Part shown: positions 33,923 through 43,496 of the stretch, one piece after another
Layout: each line of letters begins with the position of its first letter
Position numbering within the stretch: the stretch's first letter is position 1
Origin: Streptomyces prunicolor NBRC 13075
GTDB lineage: Bacteria; Actinomycetota; Actinomycetes; Streptomycetales; Streptomycetaceae
Length of the DNA: 55,966 nucleotides
Direction of reading: 5' to 3'
Assembly (NCBI RefSeq): GCF_000367365.1
Contig: NZ_BARF01000133.1
Coordinates: forward strand, 1-55,966
Program-made: the position numbers and the translations under genes
The notes under the pieces: generated by a model
Seen by the model: only the letters and a program-made list of their open reading frames with translations
Database searches by the model: none
What the model was told of the DNA's origin: nothing

Positions 33923-34885
33923 CTAGTCCACCGACGCGTCTACCTGGTGGGTTGTAGCGCTGGTGGCCTGTCTCTCGCGGCGCTTGGCGCGGGTGCCGTT
34001 TCCAGGGGTGTCCTGGGTCTCCCAGTCGGGTTCCGGCCCGGGATCCTTCGCTGGAACTTTCGTCACGTGGAGACCGACCGCCTTCCCACGGGTGTGCTGA
34101 CTGGTGTCGCAGGTCAACAGCCGCACGGGGCGCCCCGCGAGGGACTGGATCGCGACCGCCCGGTCAACGATCTCGTCATCGGGGAGGGGCAGCCGCACGT
34201 GTCCGGGCGGGTCCAGGACGATCTCCAGGCTGACCTGACCACGGACTTCGCCCTGGGAAAGACCGGCTCGGCGCAGGACCCCGGACAGGGACCCGTTCAG
34301 CGTGCCGTCCAGGAGTCCCAGTGTGTGGCCCGCTCGCCATCGCGGCCGGTGTTTGCCCGCTTCCTTCAGCGCGTCCAGCTCGTCGACCACAGTGATCGGG
34401 AACAGCAACCGGATGTGCTCTCCGGACGGCAGTCCCAGCACCTGGTGCAGGTCGGCGTCTTTCAGCTTGTCGGCGTTCTGGATGTAGAAGCTGGAGTCGG
34501 CAACCACAAACCACTCCGGTCCCTCCCAGCGGATCATCAGCGAACGCAGCAGGTCTATCGTCGCTTCGAGCATCTCGGCGCGCTCAGCCAGTTCCTGGTC
34601 CACGAGCAGGTTCACAACACGCTGCTGCTCCGTGCCCGCGAGGTGCCCGACGCCGTCCAGGAGCGTGTCATGACGCTTCGTCAGGACCAGGGCGGTGAGG
34701 TCTTCGGCGCTGACCTGGTTCCGCAACTGCTGGGCTGAGCGCAGGGCCCACTCCAGGTACCTCAGCAGTCGGCGATAGGCGCTGGAATGACCGCCGCCGC
34801 GTTCGTTGACTGCTGCTGTGTGCACTGTCCGCAGCGCATCAAGGAGGTTCTGCCGGTCGGTTCCCGGGCGGGGTGTGATGAGCAT
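33923..34885 (-). CDS. PIN-domain ribonuclease
   Basis: This 320-aa protein has a helical N-terminal half (1-120) and a PIN domain from about 125 to 275. The acidic active-site residues are visible: Asp130 (VVADSSFY), Glu169 (ITVVDELDALK), Asp236/237 (LPDDEIVDRAV) and Asp260 (LLTCDTSQHTRGKAVG). PIN enzymes cut RNA, either as toxins or in defence. No antitoxin-like gene adjoins. It lies 90 bp upstream of the Septu pair on the same strand and might be part of that unit or a separate cargo gene. Confidence 0.78.
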   Translation of the reverse strand: MLITPRPGTDRQNLLDALRTVHTAAVNERGGGHSSAYRRLLRYLEWALRSAQQLRNQVSAEDLTALVLTKRHDTLLDGVGHLAGTEQQRVVNLLVDQELAERAEMLEATIDLLRSLMIRWEGPEWFVVADSSFYIQNADKLKDADLHQVLGLPSGEHIRLLFPITVVDELDALKEAGKHRPRWRAGHTLGLLDGTLNGSLSGVLRRAGLSQGEVRGQVSLEIVLDPPGHVRLPLPDDEIVDRAVAIQSLAGRPVRLLTCDTSQHTRGKAVGLHVTKVPAKDPGPEPDWETQDTPGNGTRAKRRERQATSATTHQVDASVD

Positions 34886-35237
34886 GCGCCGATCCTGTCA
34901 GGGGCGGGCCACACAGCGCCGCTGGTTTCCAGCGCTACATGTCCACCAGCCTGGACACTCTCAGCCCCGCCGTGAGGCACATCGCAGTCGGGCGCGCAAA
35001 GGGGGAACTGGGCGGAGCTTCGGGCTGCGGAGCGCGGGCCCAGTCATAAGTCCGCATGGTCCGTACTCAGGAGTCGGCGTCGCCAGATTCCTGCGTTCCG
35101 GGGCTGAGTTGCTCTAGAGCGAACTGGAAGTGCGGGTTGAGGAGCACTCGTGCGGCGCTCTGGGCGATACCGAGGTCTTGGAGTAGCCGAACTCGGTCAC
35201 GGCGTCAGTCATTTAACGCCTCTTCCATGATCATCAA
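34886..35237. other. Intergenic region without a recognisable gene
   Basis: This stretch separates the PIN gene from the end of the 35238-36860 gene; both are on the minus strand. A short inverted repeat GTCCA/TGGAC lies near 34940-34955. No frame has a ribosome site and recognisable content. It probably holds the promoter of the PIN gene. Confidence 0.4.
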
Positions 35238-36860
35238 TTACACCGGTGAGCGTGCAGACCCTTTAACCGGCCGCACCGATCCTCCACCGACCTCGACGCC
35301 CGCCTTCCGCAACATGCTCACCGCCTCACGGATGTCGACTGCGAGATGGGCAGCGGAGGTGGCCGCGCTGTTGACTGCCTGCGCTTGTGCATGTTCTTGG
35401 GAACGGGCGCGGTCGGCGGCGTTCGCATGGATCTGCAGCGTGCGATTGGCCTTCGCGAGTGCCGCGCTCATTTGACCGAAGGCCTGTTGATCATGTTTCT
35501 GCTGAGCGGCCGAACCGGCGCTGCGGTCAGTGGTTCCAGCTTTCGCAAGTCTGGCGGCCAGAACGGCTGTGGGCCGTTCGACATGTCGCAGCGTCTCCTT
35601 GAGCAGCGAACCCAGACCCACGATCTCAGGCGCGGTCCGGGCGAGCGAGAGGCAAGAGGCCAACCTCAGGCTTTCCTCCAGGTTCAGACGGAGATCGGCG
35701 AGGACGATCCGGACGGCATGCGGCATAGCCGGAAGCGATTCGACCAGTGCCTTGACGGGTGCGGCGATCGGACTGAACCGCTCCACCGGGCCAGCTTCCA
35801 CGCCGAGCGTCAGGGCGTGCGGAGGCTGCTCACCGAGGATCGGCATGCCCCTCGGGACGTCCGGCAGTTCGCCCCAGAACGTAGTCAGGTCCGTGTCGGT
35901 TCGGGCGCAAACCGCGTACGGCAGCACCGCGCGCCGGACGGCAAGCTCGGGCCCAGGGATCAGGTCAATGCAGTCATTGAGCAGTTGCAGGCCTTGAGTA
36001 ATCACTGGAAGCCCGCACGCGAGTGCGTTCTCCAGCCGTTCGGCGACGCTTTTCCCGTGCCCCCCGGGACGCCGGAGCAGCGTGTGAGCCGCGATCACAT
36101 GAGCGTCGGCACACCAGTCATAGGAGTCGGTCAACTGGTCGGACCAGTGGGTGAGCCGGTCGTCGTCGGCATCCAGCATGAAGTAGCCGAGCGCGAGATC
36201 GAGCAGGATCCGGGATGGCGAGTCGATCGAGTCCCGGATGCGGAGTACTTCGGCTGCTACAGCCTCGGCGGCCGACAGGTCGGCCCGGCGAAGGCAGCTG
36301 AGCAGCGTTGCGGCCAGTCCAGGCTCGGGTTCGAGGCGATCTCCGGTAACCCACAGCGGCGTTTCGGCCGGCAGCAACACGAAACTGGCCGGTCCTCCCA
36401 ATGGGCTGACCTGGACCGCATGGGTGGCCTTCTGCAGGCCGCTGGTCAGGAAGACGCCAGCTTCTGGACGCTTGAGCGTGGCAAGCCAGTGGCTCGACAC
36501 GAAGCGGCGTGACTGGATGTCCCAGGTCCATCCTGCCGCCCACGGGGCGTCGGGGAACCGTTTCGCTGGCACGGCCACTTGCGGCCCGTCCGACAGTACG
36601 GCTAGTGGCAACAACACCCACGGCTCGTTCCCGTCCACCGCGGCGTAGCCGGTGAGCCGCTCGCCGCTAGTCAGCCTGCCCTGGACGCTGTAACCGAGTC
36701 TGGTTGGTATCCGCACGCGTACCGGTACCCCACTCGTCACGACGGCGACCGTCTGCGTCTCGGGCCCGTCTGCGGTGATCTCAGCCGTGCCAACCACCGT
36801 GCCGGAGGGGACACCGGGCTGCTCGAAGCGCAGCTCCGCCCCGGTCGCTTGGCTGCTCAC
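35238..36860 (-). CDS. Unrecognised 540-aa protein of the caspase-hydrolase operon
   Basis: The first about 190 residues are beta-rich, like one or two beta-sandwich modules (VVGTAEITADG, VPVRVRIPTRLGYSVQGR, SFVLLPAETPLWV). Residues about 190-440 are helical and TPR-like. The last 100 residues are Ala/Gln-rich and probably coiled coil, with repeated AAxxA and AHLAVDIREAV. There is no signal peptide and no membrane segment. It lies 39 bp downstream of the caspase-like gene on the same strand, so it is most likely a partner, scaffold, regulator or protease substrate. No family is recognised. Confidence 0.75.
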   Translation of the reverse strand: MSSQATGAELRFEQPGVPSGTVVGTAEITADGPETQTVAVVTSGVPVRVRIPTRLGYSVQGRLTSGERLTGYAAVDGNEPWVLLPLAVLSDGPQVAVPAKRFPDAPWAAGWTWDIQSRRFVSSHWLATLKRPEAGVFLTSGLQKATHAVQVSPLGGPASFVLLPAETPLWVTGDRLEPEPGLAATLLSCLRRADLSAAEAVAAEVLRIRDSIDSPSRILLDLALGYFMLDADDDRLTHWSDQLTDSYDWCADAHVIAAHTLLRRPGGHGKSVAERLENALACGLPVITQGLQLLNDCIDLIPGPELAVRRAVLPYAVCARTDTDLTTFWGELPDVPRGMPILGEQPPHALTLGVEAGPVERFSPIAAPVKALVESLPAMPHAVRIVLADLRLNLEESLRLASCLSLARTAPEIVGLGSLLKETLRHVERPTAVLAARLAKAGTTDRSAGSAAQQKHDQQAFGQMSAALAKANRTLQIHANAADRARSQEHAQAQAVNSAATSAAHLAVDIREAVSMLRKAGVEVGGGSVRPVKGSARSPV

Positions 36861-36899
36861 CTGCTCAGCTCACCTGCCCTTCGGTTCCGGAGTCGGCCA

Positions 36900-38069
36900 C
36901 TAGATCGGAATCGTGGTTATGAAGCGCGCCGGCGTGATCGTTCTGCCCGGCTGGGTCAATTTGTGAATCCCGTCCTTGCAGTCCACCGTGATGTCGTACG
37001 CGGAGGCAGGCGTTTTACCTTCCCACTTGCGGGGCTCCGGCCCATGAAAGTGCTGCGCGCCGGTTTGGAGACACCGCAGCTCCCAATGTGCACGGGGCAG
37101 AGCTGAGGCCGGCGAGCAGTCGAGCCGGAATGGCACCATCGGGGGGGCCGGGCATCGGCGGAGGACCGTGTCGCGCCCAAAGTCGCTGCGGGGAGGGGCT
37201 AGATCGTTCCCGGCGAGTACCCCGGGCGAGAAGAAATCGAGTACATCGGCGAACTTCGAGTACAGCACTCTGGTTCGGACCTCCCAATGGGCACCTTCGT
37301 GGGTGGCCCCAAGCCCATTGAGTGTCCTCACCAGGGCATCGGCGAACGGGGTGACCTTGCTCGCCTGCACCCTGCTCCCAAAGCCCTTGGGCGTCGGCGT
37401 GTAGATCGGGTTGTTCGCCCTCGTCTCCCTGTCCAACTGGCGTGATTCGGCCTCCGGTTGGTTGTCGTCGATCAAATGGGGCGGGCGGATGTCCCACGGA
37501 GCCAGGTCAGTGGGATCGTTCGAGCAGGTGTCGAGGAAAAAACACTGGGTCAGCGCCCTGCAGGCCCGCATGGACTGGCGGGTCCTGTTGAAGTCGATCA
37601 CGCGGTCCTGCCAGTTGGCGATGTCCTCGGCAAGATCCTCGACCAGCAGGTACTTCTGCCCGCCGCCCCAGCCGTGTCCGCAGAAGTACAACAGTGCGAT
37701 GTTGCCGCTGTGCTGGTCGCAAGTGTTCACCCACCGCTGCCAGGCTTCTTTGACATTGGCGTAGACGGCCCGCTTCGGCCTGGACCGCATGGGTTCGTTC
37801 CACCAGGGCACCGTGCAGTCAGGCGACAGCAGGACATCCACCGTGCCAAGCTTCACGGCGCTCGCGGACCAGTCCGCCTCGATCAGCCAGCGGGCCACGT
37901 GCATTGCGGAGAGCGGTGCACAGGTCAACTCACGCCGCAGGGGCCGGAGCAGCGAATACGGCGGCGTACCCGGTCGGGCCTTGTCGCCACAGTTTGGGTA
38001 CTCTCCCACCCCGATCACCAAGGCGTGAATCCGGGGGTCCGGGCCGTCGTCGATCCTGTACACGGTCAT
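36900..38069 (-). CDS. Caspase-like (C14 family) cysteine protease
   Basis: This 389-aa protein has the caspase/metacaspase dyad: His132 in LLYFCGHGWGG and Cys182 in FFLDTCSND. The core strands are also visible (HALVIGVGEYPN at the start, and the GNIALLYFCGHG strand). The C-terminal 170 residues are an additional beta-rich domain ending in TPARFITTIPI. Bacterial caspase-like proteases act as activators or executioners in abortive infection, for example cleaving gasdermins. Its start overlaps the stop of the alpha/beta hydrolase gene by 4 nt (ATGA), so the two are translationally coupled. Confidence 0.85.
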   Translation of the reverse strand: MTVYRIDDGPDPRIHALVIGVGEYPNCGDKARPGTPPYSLLRPLRRELTCAPLSAMHVARWLIEADWSASAVKLGTVDVLLSPDCTVPWWNEPMRSRPKRAVYANVKEAWQRWVNTCDQHSGNIALLYFCGHGWGGGQKYLLVEDLAEDIANWQDRVIDFNRTRQSMRACRALTQCFFLDTCSNDPTDLAPWDIRPPHLIDDNQPEAESRQLDRETRANNPIYTPTPKGFGSRVQASKVTPFADALVRTLNGLGATHEGAHWEVRTRVLYSKFADVLDFFSPGVLAGNDLAPPRSDFGRDTVLRRCPAPPMVPFRLDCSPASALPRAHWELRCLQTGAQHFHGPEPRKWEGKTPASAYDITVDCKDGIHKLTQPGRTITPARFITTIPI

Positions 38070-39262
38070 GTCGTCGCCTCCTCCACCAGCTTCGCGATCC
38101 GACGGTGGAAGTTCGGCTGCTTGAAGTAGGCGGAATGCGCCCAGAGCCTCCCGGACGCGTACGGGTAGTCCTCAACCCCCTCGAAGACCGGTTTCGCGCA
38201 ATAGCCGAGGATGTCGCTTTGGTCGACCACGTTGATCCAGGTCCGAATGTTGCCCAGCGCCGGCACCTTCCGGCGGTCGGGTGGTCTGGGCAGATCAGCT
38301 GGCACACCGTGGTAGGCAGAGAACTCGGCGAAAAGCCCGACCTGGGAGCCCACCGTGACCAGTACGTCGATCTCCAGCTTCGGGCGGAAGTGGCTCGCGA
38401 TGTCGTAGACGATGTCGCCGCCCATGCTGTGCGCCACGACCACCAGTGGCTCCTCCGCCGGCCTTTGTTCGGCTGCCTTCAGCAGGTCGTCCAGCACGAT
38501 CTGGACGATCTCGCCGGGGTCCTCGGGGGTGCCCCGCTGTGCGAGGTACTTGAAGACGTCGCCCAGGAATTCCTGCACCGGATCGTCGGTGAGCCGCCGC
38601 AAGACTCTGGCGGACAGCCGGGTAGGGGTCCCGACCACGGAAACCCTCAGTTCCCGGGCGGTCTTGCGGAGCCGCTCGCCGACGCGGCCGAGTGCCTCGC
38701 GTGCGCCCAGGGTCTCCTCGGGAGGGCCCGGCTCCCGGCCGGTGTCGATGAAGGCCTCGATCAGGTCCGTGTCGTCGCCTATGCCGCTCCAGAACGGATC
38801 GGTCGGGTCGAACCGGCGGTAACTATCGCAGTAGGAAGCTAGCGGGACGGCCAGCCTGGCCAGCTCGTCCAGCTCGTCGTCGGAGCACGATTCCACATCG
38901 ACAGCGCTGTAGAGCAGGTCGACCGCATCCGCGACGCTGTCCCGAGCAGTATCCAAGACGACATCGTGCGTGCGGCCGCTCGTAGGTGCCTCAGCCGCTG
39001 CCAGCAGTTGAACCCGGGATGCCTCATCCGCCGCGCCCAAAGACTCCATGGCGCCCGGACGGCACGCGTGGCCCCACCGGGGCAAGCTGCCCGCCTTGCC
39101 CCACCAAGGGAGAAGCACCGCGTCGTCCCGGGGGTCAACTCCGATCGCCGGTAGTAGGAACCGGGTGAAGAGCCGCTGGCGGAACGCTGCAGCGCGCATT
39201 GCTCGATCCTCGTCGTGGCTGCCCACCCCGTGAACAAACACCACTGGCATCGCTGCCACCAC
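38066..39262 (-). CDS. Alpha/beta hydrolase (lipase/esterase-like)
   Basis: This is a 398-aa protein if read from the GTG at 39262; the ATG four codons later (39250) also has AGGTGG upstream. The N-terminal strand and oxyanion region read VVFVHGVGSHDED. The nucleophile elbow is VVVAHSMGGD with Ser279. A likely acid is in VDQSDILGY and the catalytic His in LWAHSAYF near 380. It resembles cytosolic lipase-like proteins without a signal peptide. It is the first gene of the operon with the caspase-like protease and the unknown 540-aa protein, and could be an effector that damages lipids. Confidence 0.82.
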   Translation of the reverse strand: MVAAMPVVFVHGVGSHDEDRAMRAAAFRQRLFTRFLLPAIGVDPRDDAVLLPWWGKAGSLPRWGHACRPGAMESLGAADEASRVQLLAAAEAPTSGRTHDVVLDTARDSVADAVDLLYSAVDVESCSDDELDELARLAVPLASYCDSYRRFDPTDPFWSGIGDDTDLIEAFIDTGREPGPPEETLGAREALGRVGERLRKTARELRVSVVGTPTRLSARVLRRLTDDPVQEFLGDVFKYLAQRGTPEDPGEIVQIVLDDLLKAAEQRPAEEPLVVVAHSMGGDIVYDIASHFRPKLEIDVLVTVGSQVGLFAEFSAYHGVPADLPRPPDRRKVPALGNIRTWINVVDQSDILGYCAKPVFEGVEDYPYASGRLWAHSAYFKQPNFHRRIAKLVEEATT

Positions 39263-39394
39263 CTAGGTGCTGGTCTGCCCCTTCGATCTATCCTCCCCCC
39301 GCAAGCCCTCCAGGAACAACACGGAGTGGGTCGAAGGCCCCAGCAAGAGCAGGGGGACTCTCGGGTTCAGACGCAAGTACTCACGCTCTGGTGG

Positions 39395-39480
39395 CGAGAT
39401 AGGTGTTCCAGTCCCGGCCAGCGCGGCGGGTCCACTTCAGAGCGGCGCTGATGGTGATGCCCAGGAGAGAGCTGAGAAGG
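39395..39480 (-). pseudogene. Recombinase C-terminal fragment
   Basis: On the minus strand a short frame ends with LGITISAALKWTRRAGRDW and then NTYLATRA before a stop. This resembles the extreme C-terminus of recombinases common in Streptomyces. The upstream part is broken by frameshifts. It lies in the 625-bp gap between the hydrolase operon and the patatin gene. The rest of the gap shows no gene and should hold divergent promoters. Confidence 0.35.
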
Positions 39481-39887
39481 GAGGGGCATGCCGGCGCAGG
39501 TACACCAGGACCCGCTGTCACGGCGGATGCTTGCAGCGGCCCTCACCCTCGCGGGTGACGATGAGCGTGGTGACCCATCGACCAAGGTATGGGGCAGGTC
39601 GAGTGCGACTCGATAGGCAACCAACAGGGCTCATGCGCCTGCAGGTTGAGACTTCGAACACCTCTCTCAATGGCACGGGAACCTCGTGCGTTGCGGACAC
39701 CGACACCCCCAGCTGGTCAGCGGCCATCCATGAGACCGCAGTGACGCACGCTGCCAGACGACACAAGGCAACCTGATCGGCAAGCCACGCCCTGATCCGA
39801 ATGCCATCCGGCGATATGCCAGATACGGCGTCCTGAGCGACTCTGGTCGAGCTGGACGTGAGTGGTCCGAGCCGGAGGAGTAACGGC

Positions 39888-42800
39888 ATGGATGTGGAGC
39901 AGGTAAGTGCGCACACTCAGGAGATCCGTATCGCCACCGCGATGACGGGAGGTGTGAGCCTGGCGATCTGGATGGGTGGCGTCACCCGCGAGCTGAACCT
40001 GCTCCAACAGGCGTCCTGGCGGCGACGCCCGCGGCAGCTGAACCCGGATGCCGAGCTGACGTTCGAACCCGAGCTCGGTGTGTCGACGAGTTGCGACGAC
40101 AAGGTGAGAGACCTCTACGTCCGGATCCTCGATCTGCTCGACGTCACGGTCAGCGTCGACATGCTCTCCGGCACGAGCGCCGGAGGAATCAACGGGGCGC
40201 TGCTCGGGCTGGCGAGGGCGAACTCGCTCGATCTGGGAGACCTGCGTGAGTTCTGGCTGAAGTCCGGTGCCTTCGACACCCTGCTGCGCGACCCGAAGGA
40301 GACCAAGCCGCCCTCGCTGCTGCAGGGCGACGGAGTGCTTTTCAAGGAACTCCTGGCGGGGATCACACAGCTGAAGACGGTGGATCCGCACTTCAGTTCA
40401 CCGGACCGGCCCGATGGAATCGGGGCGAAGACCAGGGTCTTCATCACCACCACCTTGCTCACGGGGGAGACGAGCCGGTTCACCGACAGCCTGGGGACGC
40501 TGGTCCAGGACGTGGACCGGCGAGGCCTGTTCGTCTTCGACGAGCAACAGCTCACGAGTTCCGACCGCAACGACCTCGTGGCGCTCGCGGCGCGCTGCAG
40601 TGCCTCCTATCCCGGAGCGTTCGAGCCCGCGTTCGTCCCGTTCGAGAAGGAGATCCCCGCTTCGGGCTCCAAGGTCCTCAGGCATCCCGCGATGAAGAAG
40701 TACGCCAACATCACACGTGATCACTGGGTGGCAGACGGCGGCCTGCTCGCGAACCGGCCGATCGGCCCCCTGCTGCAGTCCGTCTTCGACAGGCCGGCCG
40801 AACACCAGGTCAGACGAGTGCTCCTGTACGTCGTCCCGTCGCCCGGCGAAACACCGGACCCGCGCGAAGCGCCTCCGGAAAAGGAGTCCTTCGACGCCCC
40901 CTGGACCCTGGGTGAGGCACTGCTCAAGGACCTGGGCAGCGTCCTCGGCCAGAGCATCCAGGCGGACCTGACGGCCCTGCGAAAGCACAACGACCGGGTC
41001 GACTCGATCCGCGACACACGGCTGCGCCTGGCGGAGATCGCCACGAGCCCCGGTTGCACCGGCCGCCTGCTCACCGAGGAAATGCTGACCGACTACCGCG
41101 CCCGCGAAGCTCTCTGGCTCATCCGGCCCGTCATCGCCTCACTCATGCGGGCCGTGACGACGATGCCGAGGGAACGGATGCCCGACGCGTGGATCGCGGA
41201 CCTCGCGCCGGGGCGCAGCGCGGAGCGGGAATGCCGGGACGCAGCCGCAGAGGCGGTCTCCACGGAATGGGTCTATCCAGCCCTGGGTGACATCACCGGC
41301 GCGGCCGCATTCGGCCGGCCCGCCTTCGACGGCGCCAAGGCCACGGTGCTGGCGATGCTGCGAGCGGCGTACATCTGCCGGCCGTACAAATGGACCGAGC
41401 TGTCGAACCTGACACGTCTGGTCCATACGGCCTTTGTCGCAGGACCACGACCGGACACCGACACCCTGGTCGACAACGAGCTCCAGAACCTCGGTCAGCC
41501 GCCCCAAGCCAACTGGCCCGCGATTTCCGCTGTGGCCGCAACGGTTGCCAGCGACTACGCAGCACAGCTGGGAAGCCCCACACCTGGCTCGACCCGTTCC
41601 CTTGACGACGGATGGCTAGCACTGGCATCCGTCGTACAAGCCCTTCAGGAGCTCGTCGGCGATGCCGACAGCGCACCGACGGACACGGTAAGTCCGTTCG
41701 ACCGGCCGAAGGCGGAAGAGCGGCGTCGCAATGCCGAACAACAGCTCAGGCACTATCTGGAGTTCCTCACCCAGTCACCCGTGTCCGTCCCGACCCGGCT
41801 GCTCGACCTGCACATCGCCTCGCGTTCCATGCTCCCCGTCGATGTGGAGGTGGATCAGCCCGTGGAGCTCATCCAGGTGAGCGCGGACACCCGCACCGTG
41901 CTCGCCCCTCAGCGCGTCACGGCGGCCGACAAGCTCAACGGGATGCAGTTGCATCACTTCGGAGCCTTCTACAAGCCCTCGTGGCGAGCCAACGACTGGA
42001 CCTGGGGCCGGCTGGACGGCGCCGGCTGGCTCGTCCACCTGCTACTCGATCCACGCCGCGTCCTCGAACACGCCGAAAGGCTGCCCACGCCGAAGGGCCT
42101 GCGGGCGGAGCGGTTCTATCGGGAGTTGTGCCATCGGGTGCTCGGCGGCATGGAGCCTGCGGGCTGGCCGGTGCAAAGGCCGGGCGAGACCGAGTTCCTG
42201 CTCACCCCGAAAATGGTCCGCAAGGAACTGGAGTATCTCGACGACCCCGCCCTGCCCGTGCCGGCCGGCCTCCCCCTGACCTCCCTCTGGGTGGCGGTGC
42301 GCTGGCAGCAGTGGATCGCCGCGAACGAACTGCCCACCGTCGCGGAGCACATGCTCAGCACACCCGCCACCCGCCACGAGCCGTGGGCCCTGGAGGTGCT
42401 CAGTGCGGCCGGGAGCCTGGACACGGCACTGGCCGCGGTACAGACCGCCGTCTCGGCCGTCAAGAACCGCAAATGGAGTCCGCAACAGCGCAAACTGATG
42501 CGTTCGGCGGTCAGGCCCGGGGTTGTGGCCACGCCTGCGCAAGCGCCGGCTGCCACGCTCGACGAAGCGCTGGTTCTGGCCTCGAAACTCGCCACTTGCC
42601 CAGTCCCGGACGAGACATTCGCCAAGGAGCTGGGCCAGCCACTCTTCACGCGTACGGTGTCCAAGGCTCTGGCCACGGCAACTGGCGCCCTGACAGGCGT
42701 GAAGGAGCCCCCCGCGTCGGTCAGACCCTTCTTCTCGTCCGCCCGCACAGTGACCATGGCGGGCTACCGGGCAGCCGGCCTCACCAGCGGATCGCCCCTG

Positions 42801-43247
42801 CTTCTGACGATCGCCGGGGTGCTCTGCTCAGCCGTGGCCATCTGGGTCATGTCCGGGGAAGACACCTTGCTGGGGCTCACCGCAGCCGTACTCCTGGCCG
42901 TGGGATGCCTTCTCTTCGGTCTGGGGGCCTGGGGCGTGAGCCGCCGCCTGTTTCCGACCGTCCTGGCCCTGCTCCTAACCGCAGGAATCGTGGCTGCCGC
43001 GACGGTCAAACGCGACGACCTGTTCGGGAAGACCACGAATCCCGGTGCCGAGAAGGACGTGGGCTGGGTCGGAGACAACGTGCTCCCCTGGCTGCAGGAG
43101 TCTCCATCGCACCCCCTCATCGTCCTCGGCGGACTGATCGTGCTGAGCGTGCTGATCAGCGGTGCGGTCGGCAAACTGGCGAGGACCGTCCACCAATGGC
43201 TGAGGACCGTCCACCAATGGCTAAGGAAGCTGCTGCGCTCCGCCTAG
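39888..43247 (+). CDS. Patatin-like phospholipase with C-terminal membrane domain (DUF3376/TIGR03607-like)
   Basis: This 1119-aa protein starts at an ATG with GGAGGAG about 7 nt upstream; the frame opens at 39858. The N-terminal patatin domain shows the oxyanion loop TGGVSLAIWMGGV (20-32), the nucleophile SGTSAGGING with Ser97 and the dyad acid Asp283 in VADGGLLANRP. The middle, 350-900, is helical and matches large actinobacterial patatin-related proteins. Four hydrophobic segments lie after about residue 965 (for example LLLTIAGVLCSAVAIWVM, LIVLGGLIVLSVLI), so it is probably membrane bound. Patatins release fatty acids from phospholipids. It is divergent from the hydrolase/caspase operon. 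Confidence 0.87.
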   Translation: MDVEQVSAHTQEIRIATAMTGGVSLAIWMGGVTRELNLLQQASWRRRPRQLNPDAELTFEPELGVSTSCDDKVRDLYVRILDLLDVTVSVDMLSGTSAGGINGALLGLARANSLDLGDLREFWLKSGAFDTLLRDPKETKPPSLLQGDGVLFKELLAGITQLKTVDPHFSSPDRPDGIGAKTRVFITTTLLTGETSRFTDSLGTLVQDVDRRGLFVFDEQQLTSSDRNDLVALAARCSASYPGAFEPAFVPFEKEIPASGSKVLRHPAMKKYANITRDHWVADGGLLANRPIGPLLQSVFDRPAEHQVRRVLLYVVPSPGETPDPREAPPEKESFDAPWTLGEALLKDLGSVLGQSIQADLTALRKHNDRVDSIRDTRLRLAEIATSPGCTGRLLTEEMLTDYRAREALWLIRPVIASLMRAVTTMPRERMPDAWIADLAPGRSAERECRDAAAEAVSTEWVYPALGDITGAAAFGRPAFDGAKATVLAMLRAAYICRPYKWTELSNLTRLVHTAFVAGPRPDTDTLVDNELQNLGQPPQANWPAISAVAATVASDYAAQLGSPTPGSTRSLDDGWLALASVVQALQELVGDADSAPTDTVSPFDRPKAEERRRNAEQQLRHYLEFLTQSPVSVPTRLLDLHIASRSMLPVDVEVDQPVELIQVSADTRTVLAPQRVTAADKLNGMQLHHFGAFYKPSWRANDWTWGRLDGAGWLVHLLLDPRRVLEHAERLPTPKGLRAERFYRELCHRVLGGMEPAGWPVQRPGETEFLLTPKMVRKELEYLDDPALPVPAGLPLTSLWVAVRWQQWIAANELPTVAEHMLSTPATRHEPWALEVLSAAGSLDTALAAVQTAVSAVKNRKWSPQQRKLMRSAVRPGVVATPAQAPAATLDEALVLASKLATCPVPDETFAKELGQPLFTRTVSKALATATGALTGVKEPPASVRPFFSSARTVTMAGYRAAGLTSGSPLLLTIAGVLCSAVAIWVMSGEDTLLGLTAAVLLAVGCLLFGLGAWGVSRRLFPTVLALLLTAGIVAAATVKRDDLFGKTTNPGAEKDVGWVGDNVLPWLQESPSHPLIVLGGLIVLSVLISGAVGKLARTVHQWLRTVHQWLRKLLRSA
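43181..43222 (+). repeat. Perfect 21-bp tandem duplication at the end of the patatin gene
   Basis: Two exact 21-bp units (43181-43201 and 43202-43222) encode a repeated RTVHQWL peptide in the last residues. The duplication keeps the reading frame and extends a basic amphipathic C-terminal tail. It looks recent and could arise by slippage. Confidence 0.85.
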
Positions 43248-43496
43248 CGGCTCCAGAAAGGGGCACGGCCGTTCACAGACCGAGGGCTTGCGTGCGCTCG
43301 CCGCCCGATACATCGCGCGCTTGGCCGAGCCCGCGCTCCTGGTGACCTGCAACTCCAACCGGGCAGGCGAATTCGCCACCTTTACTGACAATCGAGCCGC
43401 GGTTGGACGCCGGGAGCTCGGCGACCGGTCGACTCGACGCTCATCCATCTGCCCATGCGCGCCGTTGGATTTCCATCTAGGGCAACGGCGCCTGCG

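Noticed and set aside
39267..39776. 169-codon plus-strand frame upstream of the patatin gene
   Set aside because: Its composition is not protein-like and it covers the recombinase remnant on the other strand.
36956..43247. Gasdermin as the substrate of the caspase-like protease
   Set aside because: No protein in the cluster shows a gasdermin-like sequence; only lipases and the unknown 540-aa protein are present.
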